Shown in pieces: positions 45,731 to 54,935 of a DNA stretch of 64,000 nt. Position 1 is the stretch's first letter, and every line of letters starts with the position of its first letter. Both the position numbers and the translations under genes were made by a program. The DNA lies in the NCBI RefSeq assembly GCF_052115385.1, contig NZ_JBFRGP010000005.1, positions 62,001 through 126,000 of the forward strand, given 5' to 3'. Under the pieces are notes generated by a model. That model did no database searches and was not told the origin of the DNA. It saw only the letters and a list, made by a program, of their open reading frames with translations. The stretch is from Dyella_D sp052115385. Its GTDB lineage: Bacteria > Pseudomonadota > Gammaproteobacteria > Xanthomonadales > Rhodanobacteraceae.

Positions 45731-45754
45731 AAAAAAGCCGCTTGAAGCGGCTTT
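45731..45754 (-). terminator. intrinsic terminator upstream of fibre 2
   Basis: The stem AAAGCCGC / GCGGCTTT (8 bp, 5-nt loop), continued by T's on the minus strand, lies between fibre 1 and fibre 2. Confidence 0.8.
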
Positions 45755-45790
45755 GGGGAAGCGTCAGATACATGCCGCTTGGCAGCGGAA

Positions 45791-46897
45791 TCAAAGTTCC
45801 GCGTCAAGCAGAAGAATGTTCGCGCCCACGTTATTGATGAGTACGGGTTGACCGGCGGTAAGTCCGGTGAATCCGGTCATCGCAGCTATGATGCTCTGCG
45901 GGGTGGTGCCTGGATTGGAAAGCACACAATTGGAGCCCCCTATCCAACCCTGCCCGGCCAAGAGCTCGTAAGTCGATGCGGAAAAGCTGGTCTTCAGCAG
46001 AGTCGCCGTAGGGCCCGCGCGCATGGTGGGCCAGTGGGCAGCGAAAAGAATGCTGCTCGCACCGAGCGTAATGCCGGTGAGCCCGCCGCCATTGACGAGT
46101 CGAGCGTACCGCTGGCAAAGGCCCAACTCGATGCCTTGAGGACGGATGTCATAGTTCGTTGCATATGGACCAAGCTCCACCTGGACCTGGGCGATGTCGA
46201 ATACACCGGACTGCTGGCCGATGTTGCCCGATCGTGCGTTGAACGTACCGCCTGCATCCAGCCAGAAGTTCAACGATGTCGAGTCATTGCCATTGGTACC
46301 CAGCGCAAGGCCTGCAATGGACGGAAGCGCGAACGTCAGGACGAATTTCTGCCAAGCGGTCGATAGCTGCACGGCTTGCCCCGCACCGGCAATCTGCGCA
46401 CTCGCCGATCCGCCGTTGCCCGGGTTCTGATCGAAGCTGATACCAATCTTCCGCGGAGCATCGGCTTTTGCCCAGAACGATACGGTGACCACTTGACCGC
46501 TCATTCTCGATACGTCTTCGATGAACTGGGCCAGGGCGCAACAGTTGCTCGCCCCCGCGACAGATGTGACGGAGCTTCTGATGAAGTACCTCGGATTATT
46601 TGGAACATCGAGCTGGCCGCCTTGAAACTGCTGACGGCTGACGCTTGTCGATGACCCGGGGCTCAGCACCTTCCAGCGGTCCGCGGTATATCCATAGCCT
46701 GTGCTGGCGAAGCCGCTAGTACCGCGCTGCCAAATGTCGAAGTTGCCGTTGATCAGCAAATTCTTGAATGAGGGCGAATTTAATGCTCCGCCATAGAGCT
46801 CGCTGAAGTTCGACTCTGCTTTATCCCAGGCGGCGCGATTGGTGTCGCCATCTTTACCGTCGGATTGATTGCCAAGCTTGATGTGTTGCTGCGTCAT
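45791..46897 (-). CDS. tail fibre / receptor-binding protein (fibre 1)
   Basis: 368 residues. The anchor (IKLGNQSDGKDGDTNR...NFSELYGG) is followed by KNLLINGNFDIWQRG and a beta-rich body homologous to fibre 2 (LAQFIEDVSRM, FWAKADAPRKIGISF). The C-terminal part differs from fibre 2 and from the S74 protein. AGGA precedes the ATG. It probably forms one of several alternative or combined receptor-binding tips. Confidence 0.83.
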   Translation of the reverse strand: MTQQHIKLGNQSDGKDGDTNRAAWDKAESNFSELYGGALNSPSFKNLLINGNFDIWQRGTSGFASTGYGYTADRWKVLSPGSSTSVSRQQFQGGQLDVPNNPRYFIRSSVTSVAGASNCCALAQFIEDVSRMSGQVVTVSFWAKADAPRKIGISFDQNPGNGGSASAQIAGAGQAVQLSTAWQKFVLTFALPSIAGLALGTNGNDSTSLNFWLDAGGTFNARSGNIGQQSGVFDIAQVQVELGPYATNYDIRPQGIELGLCQRYARLVNGGGLTGITLGASSILFAAHWPTMRAGPTATLLKTSFSASTYELLAGQGWIGGSNCVLSNPGTTPQSIIAAMTGFTGLTAGQPVLINNVGANILLLDAEL

Positions 46898-47026
46898 TGG
46901 TAATCCTAAGAAAGACGTCGTCCATGGTGGAAAGATCGTGCGTCATTCTTCCCATGGCTGCGCCTTGATTGAGTGTTGAGGTAGATGGTGAAAACTCCAG
47001 CGGCGACTAAACAGATCCGCGGTGAT

Positions 47027-47722
47027 CTACATACTTGAGACGTCGGCGACGATCACCATGGCGGGGGCGGCAGCCACTCTGGTGTTGACGTGCGCATCCC
47101 CCGAAAGCGCCAGGCTATCCACCTCCTGGAACTGAGCCAATTCCAGGTTGGATCCGTTGATACGCATTCCGCATCTTGCGACGGTTCTGTAGGTCAGTCC
47201 GCCGGAGACGGTGCTCCCAGTGATTACTTGGAATTGTCCTCCAGGATCGGAGAAGCAAACCGCGGGCCGCGCTCCGGGCAGAGGAAACGAAAGTGCAGTT
47301 CCGACACCTCCCCCGTCCGGGAAGTACATGGATCCTTTGGTCGTTACCGTGCCAAGGATGCGCAGATACTTTTGTTGAGCATCGAAACAGAGCTTCCCAT
47401 CGGATCCGAAGACCTGTAAGCCGACGTTTCCGCTCAGGGATTGCGGAGGCGCGAAAGCGTAGTAGTCAAATGTTGTTACGCCTTTAGCCAATCGCCAATC
47501 AAAGCGACCGTTTGTTGCACTTATGATGGAAACCAGGCCGGCACTTCGTACGAAGATGAGTGGAACGCCGGTCGCCGGAATCGTCGTCGATCCGAAATAG
47601 CCTCCAGCTGATGAGTTCGATCCGATGGAGATCGATCCGCTTGATATGAGTGCCAGATTCTGGAAATTCTGATCGATCAGTATCGACTGGGAGTCGTTGA
47701 TTACTTCGAAGCCGGCGCTCAT
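47027..47722 (-). CDS. tail-tip accessory protein, larger of a similar pair
   Basis: 231 residues, Ser/Gly-rich and beta-predicted. The N terminus (MSAGFEVINDSQSILID) follows the same pattern as the smaller gene just upstream (MSIGLQINDAQGAVVLD), so the two are diverged relatives. The start is the ATG at 47722 overlapping the previous stop. This stretch is more AT-rich than its neighbours, suggesting recent exchange. The position after J suggests a tip or fibre-attachment protein; similar phage proteins are unnamed (DUF6453-like). Confidence 0.65.
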   Translation of the reverse strand: MSAGFEVINDSQSILIDQNFQNLALISSGSISIGSNSSAGGYFGSTTIPATGVPLIFVRSAGLVSIISATNGRFDWRLAKGVTTFDYYAFAPPQSLSGNVGLQVFGSDGKLCFDAQQKYLRILGTVTTKGSMYFPDGGGVGTALSFPLPGARPAVCFSDPGGQFQVITGSTVSGGLTYRTVARCGMRINGSNLELAQFQEVDSLALSGDAHVNTRVAAAPAMVIVADVSSM

Positions 47723-48024
47723 TAGTAAGATCCGTAGTAGATCGTTATCGAGTCGTAGATTGGACTGCCGAAGGTGAAATTCCATTTGATGGTAGTGCCA
47801 TCAAAAGAAAGGTCACCCCACACAAATGCCGTTCCAAACTGACCGGACGAATAAGGCCGGGGCCAACTAGTCACTATCAAGAACGGTGTGCCAACAACGG
47901 TGGGGACAATCACAGATCCCGTATCGCCAGAGGTTGCTATCGAACCGAGTATGCGTCCTGTGCGCATGCTGGTGTCGAGTACGACGGCGCCTTGAGCATC
48001 ATTGATCTGCAGGCCAATGCTCAT
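47722..48024 (-). CDS. tail-tip accessory protein, small
   Basis: 100 residues, beta-rich, with MSIGLQINDAQGAVVLDTSMRTGRILGS at the N terminus. It starts inside the stop of the J gene (ATGA overlap) and its stop overlaps the next start, so all three are coupled. No enzymatic motif is seen. It is probably structural and DUF6453-like; the family call is tentative. Confidence 0.65.
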   Translation of the reverse strand: MSIGLQINDAQGAVVLDTSMRTGRILGSIATSGDTGSVIVPTVVGTPFLIVTSWPRPYSSGQFGTAFVWGDLSFDGTTIKWNFTFGSPIYDSITIYYGSY

Positions 48025-51000
48025 CACCAGATTCCTAGGCGGACGCGCATGACGCCGTTTCCATCAAAGACTTGCACCAGCGTGTTGGTGATAAGCAACC
48101 GTCCACCGCCGCCGCTTCCATTTAACTCGAAGCTGTTGCCGCTCTTACTGATCTTCCAGCCCCGCTGACTCGGAACGTAATCTGATGACTGGATGTAATC
48201 ACCAATCATGGCGTTATTGATCCAACCATCACCAATCAACGCCTGCCGAATGTACGTCTGCCCATTCTGGATGACGAAAGGCGCAGTGACATTATTGTTG
48301 GCGGTGTTGATCACCGCAAACCTGTCCGCCTGAAACAACGCCTGCGACTGATACGAACCGTCGGGCTGCTGCTCGACGCCCAAGCCCATACCCGCGCCAT
48401 AGATGCGGCCATCCGAAGAGACCTGGCACTTCACCGTCCAGGTCGCACTCACCTTCCCGTTGAGATCGACCACCGCCTGCGACGTCTGCTGCACGGCGGC
48501 ACTCGTGTTATCCACAGTGGCTTGCACCAAGTCCACACGCTTGGCCATGGACCGATCGCCGTCCTGCACGGCATCAAGCAGTGTCCAGGTGCCCGCGAAG
48601 TGCGCGCTGTCGCCCGCCCATTCCCCGGCATCACCGGCCATGTCCGAAGTCGCGAGATCGACGCCTTCGAGAATCTGCTGACCCAGTTCGGTCTGCTCGA
48701 TCAACCCGGCGATTACCGGCTCGTAGTCCGCCTGATTGCTGCTCGACTGACCGGGCAAGCCTGCTCCGTTGGGATAGAACGCACCGACATTGCCGGTCCT
48801 GTCCACCAGCCGCACCCAGAAGTAGAACGACACGCCCGCTGCCAGGCCGTCGATCTCAAGCGAGTTCTGTGGGTACGCCAGGTCCGCCATTTTTGCGGCG
48901 TCCTGCAGGTTTGGCGTTTTAGAACGCCACACTTCGGTGCGCTGAGTGTCATCAGTACCGGCGGGGAAGCTCCAATCCAGATGGATGCCCCACACTTTCG
49001 ATGTGGCCTTCAACGTGGCGACCACCGGTGGCGCACCAGTCTTGCCCAGCACTTCCGTCGCCGCCGACAGCGCTGGCAACGACACCACACCACCGGGGCT
49101 GACCGCACGAACACGAGCGATATAGGTACCGGTGTAGATGCCCTCGATATCGATGGACAACCCGGGCGTGCGCCCGGCACTCACCCATTCGCCATCATTG
49201 CGCCGCCATTCGACCTGATAGCTGGTCGCGCCGGAAGCCGCATCCCAAGCAATCGTCACCACATTGGTGGCAATGCCCTGCATGATCACCACATGTCCGT
49301 TGAGCTGGACATTCGCCGGCGGTGTCTGCGTCGAAGCGGGCAGCGAGCTGATCGGCGGGATCTGGATGATTGCGCCGTTGTCGATTGCCGCGAACTTGCC
49401 CGGCACGTGCTGCAGCGCCGTGATGGTGTAGCTGATGTCGCTGGAGGATTTGTCTTCGGTTACCGACAGCACGCGATAGGTCTGCGCGGCCAGCGTGTCG
49501 CTCTCTACCACCCATGCGGCTTCCGTTTCCGGCTGCACCGAGAAGCCGGGCGCGGCGACGGTCAGTTGCGTGCCGTTGATGGCGGTGATCGCCTGCGTCT
49601 CCGACACACCGGTGGACAGCATCACGGTGAGGCGATCGCCCACCGCCGCCTGCTCCGGTGCCTTGTCCACGGTCACCACGGTGCGCGTGGCTAGATGGAT
49701 GCGGCCACCCTGCCGCTTGCCCGCGCGCGCCGGGTCAGTGATGCGGACGATCTGCCCCGGCGCGGCGATCGTGCCATCCAGGCCGACCTTGAAAGTCACC
49801 GTGTCGGTTTCCAGCCGCGAAGTGAGCAGCACCCATTGGCCTGCACGCTGCGCCTGCGCTTGCGAAGTGCAACCGAAGGCCGTGAGCGTGGCCTGCTGGA
49901 TGCCGTAGCGGGCCAGGCCAAGGCGGTCTTCCACATACTCGACCTTGGCGCGGTAGAAGTCGCTCGGGTCGTTCCAGGTCACCAGCGCGGTGGTGTAGCG
50001 CGTCTTGCGCGTGCTGGCCGCGTAAGTGAAAAGGCCGCCGATCACGTTGGCGCCGTTGTACGCATACACCGGGTCCGCGGGCATATCGGCGGAGGCTGTG
50101 ATGGCGCCGCCGGTCCAGAACGAGATGCCGCGGAACACGCTGGCCAGATCGCTCAGCAGCTTGTAGGCGTCGCTGGCCGTCTGCAGGAACACGTTGCACG
50201 TGAAGCGCGGCTCATTGCCGCCCTTGCCATCGCTGACCGACTGGTCGCAGTACTGCGCGATGCGGTACAGCTCCCACTTGTTCACCTGCGCGGCGGTGAT
50301 CAGATGGCCCAGGCCATAGCGCGGATGTGTGGACAGGTCGTAATAGATCCACGCCGGGTTATCCGTCCATGCCGGCTTGAAGCTGCCATCCCATATGCCG
50401 GTGTAGGTGCGCGTCAGCGGATCGTAATTGCTCGGCACCTGCAGGATGCGGCCCCACAGGTCGTACGCCCGACTGGGGATATTGCTGAACTGCGCGGCGT
50501 CGCCGGAGATTCCCAGTAGCGCGCTGTTGGGATAACGCAGCTTGGCGTCGATCACTTCCGTGTAGCTGTCGATCGTGGTGGTATCGGCGATCGACGAGCT
50601 GTTGGCATTCGCGGTGATGCGCGTGACACGCACATTCCAGCCGTTCTGCGCCGCCGGCAGGTCGATGCGGTGGCTGCGCTGGTACTTGCTGGTGGTCTTG
50701 CCGGTGATCGCGCCGTTGTAGGCGAGCTGCCAGGTGCCGCTGTCGGTCTGCACCTCGATCTTGTACTGCACCGAATAGCCGTTGATATCGCCGTTGGAGG
50801 TATTGGCCTTGGACAGCCCCGGCACGCCGATGGTGACGCGCACGGCCGACAGCGAGGTATTGCTCAACGCGCGGATCCACGGAGTGCTCTGCTTGAGCTC
50901 CACGCCGACGTTGATCTCGTTCTCGACCGCCGGATAGCCAGGTACTTCCTCCTGGTCCTGCGTGCCGGTACGCGTTTCTACATGCACGTTCTGGAAATTA

Positions 51001-51194
51001 AGCGAGCCATCCGGATTGGCCAACGGCGTCTCGTCCAGATAGATCGACTGCAGCCCGTTGACAAGGCCGCCGATCTCGCCTTCGCTGACCAGGTCAAGAA
51101 TGCGGAAGTAGGCGATCGAGCGCAGGCTGTCCGGCGACTCGACAGGCGTGCGCTGGCTGCCGCCGCCCTTGGCGCCTTGAATGATGGAAGTCAT
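48024..51194 (-). CDS. tail tip/host-specificity protein J-like
   Basis: 1056 residues, similar to lambda gpJ (1132). The N-terminal region forms the tip hub (SIAYFRILDLVSEGEIGGLVNG, IYLDETPL, the GVELKQSTPW segment). The central region contains two fibronectin-type III-like stretches (about 610-790). Near the C terminus an Ile/Asp-rich DUF1983-type segment (residues 870-960) leads to a short tip ending VMRVRLGIW. It assembles the tail tip and carries the fibres. It starts 2 nt after the I-like gene stop with GAGAGG upstream. Confidence 0.93.
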   Translation of the reverse strand: MTSIIQGAKGGGSQRTPVESPDSLRSIAYFRILDLVSEGEIGGLVNGLQSIYLDETPLANPDGSLNFQNVHVETRTGTQDQEEVPGYPAVENEINVGVELKQSTPWIRALSNTSLSAVRVTIGVPGLSKANTSNGDINGYSVQYKIEVQTDSGTWQLAYNGAITGKTTSKYQRSHRIDLPAAQNGWNVRVTRITANANSSSIADTTTIDSYTEVIDAKLRYPNSALLGISGDAAQFSNIPSRAYDLWGRILQVPSNYDPLTRTYTGIWDGSFKPAWTDNPAWIYYDLSTHPRYGLGHLITAAQVNKWELYRIAQYCDQSVSDGKGGNEPRFTCNVFLQTASDAYKLLSDLASVFRGISFWTGGAITASADMPADPVYAYNGANVIGGLFTYAASTRKTRYTTALVTWNDPSDFYRAKVEYVEDRLGLARYGIQQATLTAFGCTSQAQAQRAGQWVLLTSRLETDTVTFKVGLDGTIAAPGQIVRITDPARAGKRQGGRIHLATRTVVTVDKAPEQAAVGDRLTVMLSTGVSETQAITAINGTQLTVAAPGFSVQPETEAAWVVESDTLAAQTYRVLSVTEDKSSSDISYTITALQHVPGKFAAIDNGAIIQIPPISSLPASTQTPPANVQLNGHVVIMQGIATNVVTIAWDAASGATSYQVEWRRNDGEWVSAGRTPGLSIDIEGIYTGTYIARVRAVSPGGVVSLPALSAATEVLGKTGAPPVVATLKATSKVWGIHLDWSFPAGTDDTQRTEVWRSKTPNLQDAAKMADLAYPQNSLEIDGLAAGVSFYFWVRLVDRTGNVGAFYPNGAGLPGQSSSNQADYEPVIAGLIEQTELGQQILEGVDLATSDMAGDAGEWAGDSAHFAGTWTLLDAVQDGDRSMAKRVDLVQATVDNTSAAVQQTSQAVVDLNGKVSATWTVKCQVSSDGRIYGAGMGLGVEQQPDGSYQSQALFQADRFAVINTANNNVTAPFVIQNGQTYIRQALIGDGWINNAMIGDYIQSSDYVPSQRGWKISKSGNSFELNGSGGGGRLLITNTLVQVFDGNGVMRVRLGIW

Positions 51195-51196
51195 GT

Positions 51197-51877
51197 CTAC
51201 CTCTCGTAGAAATTCTTGAGCACGCGGCCATTGAGATTCACGCCGCCGCCGACACCTGCGGTGGCCGGCGCGTAGTCCTCGGCATGGATGCCGGCAGAGA
51301 CCACGGCAGAGCCGACGATCAAGCGGCCGTAGAGCACGGGGACGGGGTTGCCTTGGGCTTGCGTGTTGACGGCGCCGTTGAAGACGTAGCTGGGTTGGTT
51401 GTCGGGGCGGTCGCCCATCTTCAACCCCCTGGGCTGCGGCGACAGCATCTGCACCACGCCGCCGAGCATCATTCCAATACCCGCCTGCATCATGTAGCCG
51501 CCGATACCGGCACCTGCACCCATGGTCCAGCCGGAAATGAAACCACCGACCACGAATAGAACGGCGCCTGCGATGATGTTGAACAGGCCGCCGTTCTTGC
51601 TTCCAAGCAGGATCGGCGCAATGCGGATGTCCTCGCTGCCAGAGGGGCGGGCGAGATCCTCCTCTTTGAGATTGCGCTTGCCGACGAAGACGGCAAAGCC
51701 CATGCCGCGATCTTTAGCCTTGAGCAGGAACTCACCAAAGCCTTTGAGCTGCGCCGATAATGCAGCGATGGCCTCGGAAGGTGCATTGGAATCGAGCGCC
51801 AGCCGAAACGTTCTGCCGAACTTCGAGCCGAGCACGCCATAGAGGCGCACAGTGCGTAGTTGTTGCATTGAATTCAC
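51197..51877 (-). CDS. tail assembly protein I-like
   Basis: 226 residues. The N-terminal part (LRTVRLYGVLGSKFGRTFRLAL...SEAIAALSAQLKGF) and the central Gly-rich hydrophobic stretch (FNIIAGAVLFVVGGFISGW...GGYMMQAGIGMMLGGVVQML) are typical of lambda tail assembly protein I. The likely start is GTG 51877 or the ATG three codons later (51868). A terminator lies directly upstream (51886-51908), so this and J may need readthrough. Confidence 0.88.
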   Translation of the reverse strand: MNSMQQLRTVRLYGVLGSKFGRTFRLALDSNAPSEAIAALSAQLKGFGEFLLKAKDRGMGFAVFVGKRNLKEEDLARPSGSEDIRIAPILLGSKNGGLFNIIAGAVLFVVGGFISGWTMGAGAGIGGYMMQAGIGMMLGGVVQMLSPQPRGLKMGDRPDNQPSYVFNGAVNTQAQGNPVPVLYGRLIVGSAVVSAGIHAEDYAPATAGVGGGVNLNGRVLKNFYER

Positions 51878-51885
51878 CGTTCAAT

Positions 51886-51908
51886 AAAAAGCCCCGCTTG
51901 GGCGGGGC
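51886..51908 (-). terminator. intrinsic terminator between K-like and I-like genes
   Basis: On the minus strand GCCCCGC-CCAA-GCGGGGC is followed at once by TTTTT. It lies between cotranscribed tail genes, 28 nt after the K stop and 9 nt before the I start. Confidence 0.88.
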
Positions 51909-51936
51909 TCTTGTAGTTAGGGGCCGTCTGATCGCC

Positions 51937-52674
51937 TCACTTCGGGTGGCGCGCCACCAGCCGCGTGTTCTCCACCCAATACCCTCCATACACGTCGCGG
52001 CTCGAAAGCCGCCCATACATGTGATGCAGCATCAAGCCATCGCCCAGATAAACGCCGGCATGATTGGGCACCAGGTTGCGGCTTCGGATCTGCATCAGAA
52101 CCAGATCTCCACGCTGGATGTCCCCGGCATCGACCGGCGCGAAACCGGCGGCGGCGAGGTTCTCCGTATAGAGATCGGAGCGACCGTCGTCCCACCAGTT
52201 GTCGTGCCGCATCGGGTCCGGCAACACCAGCGCCCATTCGCGCGCATACCAATCGCGGCACAACGTCCAGCAATCCAGCACGCCGTGATGGAAGGGGCGC
52301 CCGACCAGCGGCGCCTCGTAGCCGCTCGGCTCGATGCAGGAAAGCTCGCCTGCTTGCGGCTTGCCATCCGCACCGGGTGCAACCGACACGATCCACCACG
52401 GCAACCCGGATGCCTCGCACGCCACCCGATCGCCCTCCGAAGCACGCGCCGGCGCATCGGGATGCGAGTGCATGACGGCCACGATCTCGCCCAGCTCCTC
52501 GGCTGCTGCATAGTCGTCGCCGGCCAGCACGAAATGCTCGCTCGGGGTGGTGGCGAGATTGCGGCAGGCGATGTAGCGCTCGCGCCCTTTGACCACCACC
52601 ACCAGCCCGCAGGCTTCGCGCGGATAGTCGGCCATCGCATGGGCGCGAAAGGCATCCAGGGTGGCCGTGATCAT
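51937..52674 (-). CDS. tail tip protein K-like: JAMM plus NlpC/P60 domains
   Basis: 245 residues. The N-terminal JAMM/MPN metalloprotease-type domain has HSHPDAPARASEGD (H69, H71, S79, D82). The C-terminal NlpC/P60 peptidoglycan hydrolase domain has the catalytic Cys135 in GVLDCWTLC and His205 in NHAGVYLGDG. Lambda gpK has the same two domains; it may process the tail tip and cut cell wall during infection. The start overlaps the L-like stop (ATGA). Confidence 0.93.
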   Translation of the reverse strand: MITATLDAFRAHAMADYPREACGLVVVVKGRERYIACRNLATTPSEHFVLAGDDYAAAEELGEIVAVMHSHPDAPARASEGDRVACEASGLPWWIVSVAPGADGKPQAGELSCIEPSGYEAPLVGRPFHHGVLDCWTLCRDWYAREWALVLPDPMRHDNWWDDGRSDLYTENLAAAGFAPVDAGDIQRGDLVLMQIRSRNLVPNHAGVYLGDGLMLHHMYGRLSSRDVYGGYWVENTRLVARHPK

Positions 52675-53381
52675 GTGCGCAACAAGCCGGCGGCGGGATA
52701 GCTGCCGAACGGGATCGGGTTGTTCTGGCCAAAACGCAATTTGCACGACGACAACCGCCCACCGCACACGTCCTGTGCCGGATCGCTGGTTGGCGTGTCG
52801 TCCGCCTTGGCCACCGGCCCGCCGGTGTAGCCGCAGTACGGCCCGCGATAGCCGCCGCGCTGCAGCCAGCTGCAGCTGTTGGCGATAATGGTGCGACCCG
52901 GCAACTGCTGCTGGCCGAAGTCCAGCGCGCTGGCCAGTTCGAACTGCACCAGCGTGTTGGTCTCGCTGGCCTTGCGCTCCAGAAACCATTTGTCCGGCGG
53001 AAACTCCTGCGTGGCATCCGCCGTGGCATTGCCATCGGCGAAGTTGCGCGCGTCCAGATAGCGGCCGAAGCTGCGGTGACGCACCAGCAGCGCGCCGACC
53101 AGATCCTGGAAGGCCAGGCACAGCGCGGTGATGCGGCCATCGACATTGCCCACGCTGAGCATGGGCATCGGCGGCTTGTCGGGATTGAGCTCGAAGCCTT
53201 CGGCCTGGATCGGCCAGGGCGAGTACTCCAGCCCTTGCCACCAGATCGAACCGACTTGCGTATAGCCATGGAAGCGCAGCACGTCGCCTGAGCCACCACC
53301 GGTGATCGAACGCGCGTCCAGTTCGAACAGCTCGATCTCCGCACCGGGTTCCAGCTTCTGGATATCGGCGTAGATGGTCAT
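52671..53381 (-). CDS. minor tail protein L-like
   Basis: 236 residues. In lambda, gpL caps the tail tip and its relatives hold an iron-sulfur cluster through C-terminal cysteines. Here four cysteines lie at 170, 183, 206 and 213 (NSCSW, YCGYTGG, VCGGRLSSC), matching that pattern. The N-terminal part (IQKLEPGAEIELFELDA...VLRFHGY) fits the family. It starts in the stop of the M-like gene. Confidence 0.93.
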   Translation of the reverse strand: MTIYADIQKLEPGAEIELFELDARSITGGGSGDVLRFHGYTQVGSIWWQGLEYSPWPIQAEGFELNPDKPPMPMLSVGNVDGRITALCLAFQDLVGALLVRHRSFGRYLDARNFADGNATADATQEFPPDKWFLERKASETNTLVQFELASALDFGQQQLPGRTIIANSCSWLQRGGYRGPYCGYTGGPVAKADDTPTSDPAQDVCGGRLSSCKLRFGQNNPIPFGSYPAAGLLRT

Positions 53382-53713
53382 GGCGCGAACACCTGCTGGA
53401 ACGTCGCCGACAGCGTGTAGTTGCCGGCCGCCCGCGGCACCAGCGTGTAGCCGGCGCAGCGGAACAGCGCGGCCGCGCCCAGCGGCGGGCTCCACTGGAA
53501 CGAGGCCGCGCCGGCATGGCGATCGAGGAAGTCCTTGATCGGCGCCATGTAGCTGCCGTCACCGTCGAAGGACAGCGGCCAGCTATCCACGCGGTTGTTG
53601 ATGCCGTCGGTCACGGTCTGGGTGTAACCGTCGCCGAACTGCGCGCTGCGCACGCGGAAGGTGGTCTGGCCCTGCGGCTCCACCTGGGGAATCCAACTGA
53701 ATACTTCAGGCAT
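53378..53713 (-). CDS. minor tail protein M-like
   Basis: 111 residues, the size of lambda gpM (109). The sequence MPEVFSWIPQVEP...RVRSAQFGDGYTQTVTDGIN and the SFQWSPPLG...GYTLVPRAAGNYTLSATFQQVF end are the Phage_min_tail pattern. It overlaps the tape measure stop by 8 nt and the L-like start by 4 nt. Confidence 0.93.
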   Translation of the reverse strand: MPEVFSWIPQVEPQGQTTFRVRSAQFGDGYTQTVTDGINNRVDSWPLSFDGDGSYMAPIKDFLDRHAGAASFQWSPPLGAAALFRCAGYTLVPRAAGNYTLSATFQQVFAP

Positions 53714-54935
53714 GCTGCATCCTCCACAAAATGCCGCCCTGGCGCTGCTCGCGCGCCATGACTTCCTTGACCTTGCCTTCCACCATCGATGCGAGCTGGC
53801 GGCCGGCGTCGTCGCTTTGCGCCTGCGTATCGCTTTGCGCGTTGCCGTTGGCGCCGACGTTGACGGTGATGCTGATCTGGTTGTTGACGCCGCCACCGCT
53901 GCTGCTGCGGCCGTTGCGCACACCGAGGCGTCCATCCGGCCCGCGCGCCAGCGGCATGATCGCTTCGGGACCCGCTTCGCCCATCAGGCCGGTGCCGGTG
54001 GCCATCGGGAACAGCGTGGGGCTGTTGACGATGCCGCCGCGGGCGAAGGCGCGAAAGCCGCTGGAAGCGGCAGGCACGCCGTAGCTGAGGGCACCGGCGC
54101 CGCCGGTCCAGTTGAACAGCGTCGAGTTAGTGCCGAGGTAGGAGTCGCCACCCAGGATGTTCGGGCTGTTCAAGCCAGACCAGGTGTTGTTGTTGAACAG
54201 ACCTCCGACGACATTGCCGAGCAGGCCCAGGGCGGAACCTGCCAGCTTCGAGATCTGCGAGGCGGCGGCGTCGGCGAGCATCTGGCGCAGCATGGAACGG
54301 AAGCTCTTGCCGACATTCTTGAAATTGCCGTCGAGCGTGTCGTAGAGCATCGTGCCGAGCGAGCCGCGAATCCGTTCGCCGGCCTGGGCGGCGAGATCGA
54401 CCATGAAGTCGGTGCTCTTGGCGACCTCGTCTTCCGTCTTGCCGCTGTCGGTTTTCCCTGCATCGCCCGCTGCCTTGCCGGCATCGGTCGCGGCCCCGCC
54501 CTTGGCTGCCGCTTCCGGGTTCTTGGCGAAGGCGCCAAGAAAAGCTTTCGTGTACTTGTTGTCGCCGTCGTAGCTCGTACGCGCCGCGTCCGCCAGGCCA
54601 GAACTGGTCGTATCGGCGACGCCTCGCTTGAGATCGTTGTACAGATCGTCGCGGGCTTTCATGCGCGCATCGCGGGCGGCCTTGCCATCCGCACTGAGCG
54701 CCGCCATCAGGTCCTTGGCAAAATCATCCTTGATCTTCTGCGCCGAGCCGCTGACGGCCTTCTCGGTTGACTCCGGCTTGGCGGCCTCCTTCGCCGCCCC
54801 ATCCGCCGCCTTGCCGGCATCCTTTGCCGACTTCGTCGCGGCATCGACGGCCTTCTGCATGTCGCCGAGCGACTTGCTCGCCTTGTTCAAGGCGGTCATG
54901 AAATTGTTGAGGCTGTTGCTGTCGATATCAGCCAT
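53706..54935 (-). CDS. short tail tape measure protein
   Basis: 409 residues, under half of lambda gpH (853). The N-terminal half is Ala/Lys/Asp-rich helix (AAKEAAKPES..., KAVDAATKSAKDAGKAADG). The C-terminal part has the lambda-type tape-measure end (AFARGGIVNSPTLFPMATGTGLMGEAGPEAIMPLARGPDGRLGV) and NQISITVNVGANGN. If tail length scales with the tape measure at about 0.15 nm per residue, the tail would be short (about 60 nm). It is a good candidate for the tape measure of a small non-contractile tail. It starts shortly before the GT frame ends. Confidence 0.88.
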   Translation of the reverse strand: MADIDSNSLNNFMTALNKASKSLGDMQKAVDAATKSAKDAGKAADGAAKEAAKPESTEKAVSGSAQKIKDDFAKDLMAALSADGKAARDARMKARDDLYNDLKRGVADTTSSGLADAARTSYDGDNKYTKAFLGAFAKNPEAAAKGGAATDAGKAAGDAGKTDSGKTEDEVAKSTDFMVDLAAQAGERIRGSLGTMLYDTLDGNFKNVGKSFRSMLRQMLADAAASQISKLAGSALGLLGNVVGGLFNNNTWSGLNSPNILGGDSYLGTNSTLFNWTGGAGALSYGVPAASSGFRAFARGGIVNSPTLFPMATGTGLMGEAGPEAIMPLARGPDGRLGVRNGRSSSGGGVNNQISITVNVGANGNAQSDTQAQSDDAGRQLASMVEGKVKEVMAREQRQGGILWRMQHA

